Position numbers and translations under genes: made by a program
Assembly: GCA_002404015.1 (NCBI GenBank)
Contig: DHIW01000094.1
Location: forward strand, 19,742-29,763
From: Chloroflexi bacterium UBA4736
Lineage (GTDB): Bacteria > Chloroflexota > Dormibacteria > Dormibacterales > Dormibacteraceae
Direction: 5' to 3'
Length of the DNA: 10,022 nucleotides
The notes under the pieces: model-generated
The model's database searches: none
What the model was told of the DNA's origin: nothing
Seen by the model: only the letters and a program-made list of their open reading frames with translations
Shown here: positions 6,297 to 10,022 of the stretch, piece by piece
How the letters are laid out: every line of letters starts with the position of its first letter
Numbering within the stretch: the stretch's first letter is position 1

Positions 6297-6302
6297 AGGG
6301 GG
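6297..6302 (+). promoter_or_regulatory. Ribosome binding site of the lipoprotein gene
   Basis: AGGGGG lies 6 bases before ATG 6309 but only 3 before the in-frame TTG 6306. It therefore selects the ATG as start. Confidence 0.7.
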
Positions 6303-6308
6303 TAATTG

Positions 6309-7616
6309 ATGGTCAGGCATAAAGGCGCCGCGTTCATCGTGCTTTCACTCCTGGCGTTGGTTGGCTGCGCGCCGGGCCAATCGAGCGGCGGCGGCAGCAC
6401 CGCCGGCGGCAAGCTCGGTGGAAGCGTGAATGTGCTCGCCACCTGGGCCGCCAACGAGCAGGACTCCTTCCTGGCGATGATCAAGCCGTTCGTTGACAGC
6501 ACCGGAGTCCAGGTCAACTACGAGAGCACCCGCGACATCAACGCGACCCTGACCACGCGCCTCCAGGCGGGCAACCCGCCGGAGCTCGCCGGCATCCCCG
6601 GCCCTGGCCAGATGTTCGACTTCGCCAAAACCGGCAAGCTGATCGCCCTCGACAACGTGCTCGACACGAACCTGATGAAGACCGACTACTCGGCCGACTG
6701 GGTGAAGCTGGGCCAGTACAACGGCAAGACCTACAGCATCTTCATCAAGACGGCCCTCAAGGGCCTGGTCTGGTACAACCCCAAGCAGTTCACGGCCAAG
6801 GGCTACACGGTGCCCAAGACCTGGGCCGACCTGATGACCCTGCAGGCCAAGATGAAGTCTGACGGGGTCGCTCCCTGGTGTATCGGGCTGGAGAGCGGCT
6901 CAGCCTCCGGTTGGCCGGGCAGCGACTGGGTCAAGGAGATCGTGCTGTCGCAATCGGGCCCGACCGTCTATGACAACTGGTGGGCGGGCAAGCAGAAGTG
7001 GACCTCGCCCGAGATCAAGTCGGCCTGGACGACCTGGGGCACCATCGTCGCCACCCCGGGCCTGGTCTACGGAGGCCCGCAGTCGATGGTCTCGACGGCT
7101 TTCGCCGACGCCGCCAACCCGATGTACGCGAACCCGCCCAAGTGCTACATGCACAACCAGGGCTCATTCATGAGCGACATCATCGTCAGCGCCAACAAGG
7201 GCGTCACGCTCGGCACCGACCTGGCCTTCTTCCCGCTGCCCGACGTCAACGCCGCCAACGCAGGCGCGCATGTCGTCTCCGGCGACCTGTTCGGGATGTT
7301 CAAGGACACCCCCCAGGCCCGCGCCCTCATCAAGTACCTGGCCACTCCCGAGGCGCAGGCGATCTGGGTCAAGCGGGGCGGCGCCATCTCACCCAACAAG
7401 AAGGTCGCCCTGAGCGACTACCCGGACGACACCTCCCGCCAGATCGCGCAGCAGCTGGTGGGGGCGAAGATCGCTCGGTTCGACGCCGGCGACCTGATGC
7501 CCAGCGCGATGCAGGCCCAGTACTTCAAGGACGTCCTCGACTACGTCCAGAGCCCCAGTAAGCTCGACTCGATCTTGACCGCCTCGGACGCAGTTCAAGC
7601 AACCGCCTACAAGTAA
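6309..7616 (+). CDS. aglE: Sugar ABC transporter substrate-binding lipoprotein, AglE-like (alpha-glucoside)
   Basis: 435 residues. It captures sugar outside the membrane and delivers it to the permease pair. Residues 1-20 form a lipoprotein signal: basic MVRHK, a hydrophobic core and the lipobox LVGC with the lipidated Cys at 20. A Ser/Gly linker follows. The mature part has the group 1 (MalE-type) solute-binding fold, beginning GSVNVLATWAANEQDSF. Stretches at about 190-207 (WCIGLESGSASGWPGSDW) and about 256-284 (GGPQSM...PPKCYMH) resemble AglE of the rhizobial alpha-glucoside system. They include two cysteines, which may form a disulfide. The start is set by AGGGGG 6 bases upstream. It is first in an operon with two permeases and an ATPase. 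The family is sure; the exact sugar (sucrose, maltose, trehalose or another alpha-glucoside) is inferred. Confidence 0.93.
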   Translation: MVRHKGAAFIVLSLLALVGCAPGQSSGGGSTAGGKLGGSVNVLATWAANEQDSFLAMIKPFVDSTGVQVNYESTRDINATLTTRLQAGNPPELAGIPGPGQMFDFAKTGKLIALDNVLDTNLMKTDYSADWVKLGQYNGKTYSIFIKTALKGLVWYNPKQFTAKGYTVPKTWADLMTLQAKMKSDGVAPWCIGLESGSASGWPGSDWVKEIVLSQSGPTVYDNWWAGKQKWTSPEIKSAWTTWGTIVATPGLVYGGPQSMVSTAFADAANPMYANPPKCYMHNQGSFMSDIIVSANKGVTLGTDLAFFPLPDVNAANAGAHVVSGDLFGMFKDTPQARALIKYLATPEAQAIWVKRGGAISPNKKVALSDYPDDTSRQIAQQLVGAKIARFDAGDLMPSAMQAQYFKDVLDYVQSPSKLDSILTASDAVQATAYK

Positions 7617-7635
7617 ATAGGGGAGGGTCTCGACC

Positions 7636-8631
7636 GTGCCGGACCTGAGCCAGTTCGTAAGCAACCAGCTGCCGACGCTGCTGGGCGCCGTCATAGGCGT
7701 GCCCATCGTTATCGCCCTGTACATCGTCGGCCTCGAGATGCTCGTGCGCCGCCTTCCGGAGGGCGCCCAGGAGAAGGCCCGGCCCTGGGTCTGGGTCGGG
7801 CCGGCCCTGATCTTCGTGACGATCTTCCTCGTGGTCCCGCTAGTGACCACGGTCTGGATTAGCCTCCAGGACAAAGCGGGCACCAGCTTCGTCGGCCTCG
7901 CCAACTACGGGGCCGTGCTCTCCGATCAGTCGGTTCTGCTGACCATCCGCAACAACATCTACTGGCTCGTCCTCTACACGTTCTTCGTGCTGCTGTTCGG
8001 CATCCTGATGGCGGTGCTCGCCGACCGCGTGCCGTACGAGACGCCGATCAAGTCGCTGATCTTCATGCCCATGGCGATCTCGTTCGTGGCGATGTCGGTG
8101 ATCTGGAAGTTCATGTACAGCTACCAGCCGCCCGGAGCCGCCCAGACCGGAACCATGAACTTCATCGTCACGTCGGTCTTCCATCTCAACCCGATCACCT
8201 GGATCCAGGACACCCGCGTCAACAACTTCGCCCTGATCGCGGTCGCCATCTGGGGCTGGGTGGGCTTCGCGATGGTGATCCTCTCGGCCGCCCTGAAAGG
8301 GATCCCGGGCGACCTGCTGGAGGCCGCCCGCGTCGATGGCGCGGGCGAGATCACGATCTTCCGCAGGGTGATCTTCCCGCTCCTGATGCCGACCGTCACC
8401 GTGGTCGCGACGACCCTGATCATCTTCGCGTTGAAGGCCTTCGACATCGTCTACGTGATGACGTTCGGCAACTTCGACACGAACATCCTGGCCGTCAAGA
8501 TGTACCAGGCCTACTTCGTGTCGGCCGACGCCGGCCGCTCCGGCGCGATCGCCGTCATCCTGCTGGTGGCCGTGATCCCGGTGCTCGTATTCAACCTCCG
8601 CCAGTTCCGAGCCCAGGAGGCCCGCCGATGA
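7636..8631 (+). CDS. aglF: Sugar ABC transporter permease, AglF-like
   Basis: 331 residues, inner-membrane permease of the MalF type. An N-terminal membrane helix (about 14-36) is followed by a basic loop. A second hydrophobic segment (52-76), the FVGLANY element typical of sugar permeases, and about five further helices follow. The cytoplasmic EAA loop that docks the ATPase is at 229-248 (EAARVDGAG, 12 residues, then P248). IWGWVGFAMVILSAALKGIP and LKAFDIVYVMTFGNFDTN match the AglF pattern that I know from alpha-glucoside importers. The GTG start has GGGAGGG 8 bases upstream and lies 19 bases after the lipoprotein stop. Its stop overlaps the next start (ATGA). It forms a heterodimer channel with the following gene product. 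Confidence 0.93.
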   Translation: MPDLSQFVSNQLPTLLGAVIGVPIVIALYIVGLEMLVRRLPEGAQEKARPWVWVGPALIFVTIFLVVPLVTTVWISLQDKAGTSFVGLANYGAVLSDQSVLLTIRNNIYWLVLYTFFVLLFGILMAVLADRVPYETPIKSLIFMPMAISFVAMSVIWKFMYSYQPPGAAQTGTMNFIVTSVFHLNPITWIQDTRVNNFALIAVAIWGWVGFAMVILSAALKGIPGDLLEAARVDGAGEITIFRRVIFPLLMPTVTVVATTLIIFALKAFDIVYVMTFGNFDTNILAVKMYQAYFVSADAGRSGAIAVILLVAVIPVLVFNLRQFRAQEARR

Positions 8632-9521
8632 GCGTCGCGGCCCAGGAGCGCATCGAAGCACCCACCTGGTCCGCCCGCTGGATCAGCGACCGGCTTTCCG
8701 GCCTGGCGCTGCACGTGGGCCTGATCGGCCTGACCATCGCTTGGATCGTGCCCACCCTGGGCCTCTTCGTCAGCTCCTTCAGGCACCTTTCGGACATCTC
8801 CAACACCGGTTGGTGGACGGCGCTCTCGCCGCCCTTCGCCTTCACGCTCGAGAACTACGACAAGGTCCTGCACCAGGGCAACCTGGGGACCAGCTTCATC
8901 AACAGCTTCATGATCACGATCCCGGCGACGATCATCCCCGCGGCGCTGGCCGCCTTCGCCGCCTACGCCTTCTCCTGGATGAAGTTTCCCGGCCGCGACC
9001 TCATCTTCCTGGCCCTGGTCGGGCTGCTGGCGGTTCCCCTTCAGCTGACCTTCATACCCGTGCTGAAGATGTTCAACAGCCTCGGGCTGAGCGGGACCTT
9101 CCTCGGGATCTGGCTCGCCCACACCGGCTACGGGCTGCCGTTCGCGATCTACCTGCTGGCCAACTTCTTCCGGGCGCTGCCGTCGGACCTGTTCGAGTCT
9201 GCCGAGATGGACGGCGCCGGCACGCTGACGGTCTTCTTCCGGATCGTGCTGCCGCTGTCGGTGCCGGCGATCGCATCGCTTGTGATCTTCCAGTTCCTGT
9301 GGATCTGGAACGACTTCCTGGTCGCCCTGATCTACCTCGGCGGCACGCCGGCGGTGGCTCCGATGACCGTGACCGTCGCGAACCTCGTCAACTCGCTGGG
9401 GAGCGGCTACCACCTGCTGACCGCGGCCGCCTTCCTCTCGATGATCGTCCCGCTAATTGTGTTCTTCAGCCTTCAGCGCTTCTTCGTTCGCGGCATCCTT
9501 GCCGGCTCTGTAAAGGGGTAG
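8628..9521 (+). CDS. aglG: Sugar ABC transporter permease, AglG-like
   Basis: 297 residues, MalG-type permease. Six membrane segments are expected: about 27-50, 89-115, 123-146, 158-180, 212-236 and 263-284. The EAA-type ATPase-docking loop is at 190-209 (ESAEMDGAG, 10 residues, then P209). The [40 protein letters not shown] and [12 protein letters not shown] segments closely match AglG family members, and the C-terminus is complete. The ATG overlaps the preceding stop by ATGA, so the two permeases are translationally coupled, as expected for heterodimer subunits. The ATPase gene follows after 7 bases. Confidence 0.94.
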   Translation: MSVAAQERIEAPTWSARWISDRLSGLALHVGLIGLTIAWIVPTLGLFVSSFRHLSDISNTGWWTALSPPFAFTLENYDKVLHQGNLGTSFINSFMITIPATIIPAALAAFAAYAFSWMKFPGRDLIFLALVGLLAVPLQLTFIPVLKMFNSLGLSGTFLGIWLAHTGYGLPFAIYLLANFFRALPSDLFESAEMDGAGTLTVFFRIVLPLSVPAIASLVIFQFLWIWNDFLVALIYLGGTPAVAPMTVTVANLVNSLGSGYHLLTAAAFLSMIVPLIVFFSLQRFFVRGILAGSVKG

Positions 9522-9528
9522 TCGACAG

Positions 9529-10022
9529 ATGGCATCAGTCACCTACGACCATGTGGTGAAGCGCTACACAGCCGATCTGACCGTGGTCAAGGACTTCAAC
9601 GTGGAGGTCAAGGACAAAGAGTTCATGGTCCTGGTCGGCCCGTCGGGCTGCGGCAAGTCGACGGCCCTGCGCATGCTGGCCGGCCTGGAGAGCATCACCG
9701 AGGGACAGATCCGGATCGGCGACCGGGTCGTCAACAACGTGGCCGCCAAGAACCGCGACATCGCAATGGTCTTCCAGTCCTACGCGCTGTACCCGCACAT
9801 GAGCGTCTACGACAACATGGCCTTCCCGCTCCAGATGAAGAAGATGCCGAAGGCCGACATCGACAAGCAGGTGAAGAACGCCTCCCGGATCCTGGGACTC
9901 GACAACTTCCTGCAGCGCAAGCCGCGCGCCCTGTCCGGCGGCCAGCGACAGCGGGTGGCGCTCGGCCGGGCGATTGTGCGCAACCCGCAGGTCTTCCTGC
10001 TGGACGAGCCGCTCTCGAACCT
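9529..10022 (+). CDS. aglK: Sugar ABC transporter ATP-binding protein, AglK/UgpC/MsmK type (3' end cut by window)
   Basis: The first 164 residues and two bases of the next codon are present; the frame is open at the window edge. The protein hydrolyses ATP to drive sugar import and binds the EAA loops of the two permeases. Visible motifs: Walker [10 protein letters not shown] (37-45), Q-loop Gln83 in [12 protein letters not shown], signature [15 protein letters not shown] (135-149), and Walker [12 protein letters not shown] around D159-E160. Family members continue with a D-loop, H-loop and a C-terminal OB-fold regulatory domain (about 360 residues in all), which lie outside the window. The start ATG has AAAGGGG (9512-9518) 10 bases upstream, inside the end of the permease gene. 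Some members serve several sugar importers, so the symbol is by context. Confidence 0.93.
   Translation, partial: MASVTYDHVVKRYTADLTVVKDFNVEVKDKEFMVLVGPSGCGKSTALRMLAGLESITEGQIRIGDRVVNNVAAKNRDIAMVFQSYALYPHMSVYDNMAFPLQMKKMPKADIDKQVKNASRILGLDNFLQRKPRALSGGQRQRVALGRAIVRNPQVFLLDEPLSN

Noticed and set aside
7840..9413. Long minus-strand open frames opposite the permease genes
   Set aside because: They are mirror frames of permease codons, rich in His/Arg/Asp/Gln, with no plausible protein features. The plus-strand permeases are certain.

Overview
The window is GC-rich with strongly G/C-biased third codon positions. It carries a lipoprotein-dependent sugar importer and a CpaE/MinD-type ATPase fused to signalling domains. 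This suits a high-GC soil-type bacterium such as an actinobacterium or a member of the Chloroflexota/Dormibacterota. The sequence alone does not settle the phylum. There are no rRNAs, tRNAs, CRISPR arrays or insertion sequences that I can see.

Left part (1-4084): about 500 bases hold only weak or decayed minus-strand coding signal. Then comes a very large minus-strand gene (515-4084) encoding a 1189-residue protein: PAS-PAS-GGDEF-EAL, then a cyclic-nucleotide-binding-like domain, then a CpaE/MinD-type P-loop ATPase. A complete c-di-GMP synthase/hydrolase on the same chain as a localisation ATPase is the most unusual item here. Divergent from it (4251-5288) is a gene for a protein with a sigma-70 region 4 helix-turn-helix, no visible region 2, one membrane helix and an Ala/Pro-rich outer tail. 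It looks like a membrane-tethered regulator. The two share a 166-base intergenic region.

Middle (5294-6187): two small overlapping minus-strand genes of unknown function (89 and 87 residues) face a tiny acidic plus-strand ORF (49 residues). An inverted repeat in the gap between them reaches the ribosome binding site of the minus-strand pair. A clear intrinsic terminator (6157-6187) closes the section.

Right part (6188-10022): a tightly packed operon for a carbohydrate ABC importer, closely resembling the alpha-glucoside AglEFGK system. It encodes a substrate-binding lipoprotein, two MalF/MalG-type permeases (ATGA overlap) and the ATPase, which is cut by the window edge. A plausible promoter and a GC-rich leader hairpin precede it. 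The lipoprotein captures sugar outside the membrane, the permeases form the channel and the ATPase drives import. No direct link between this operon and the signalling genes is visible.
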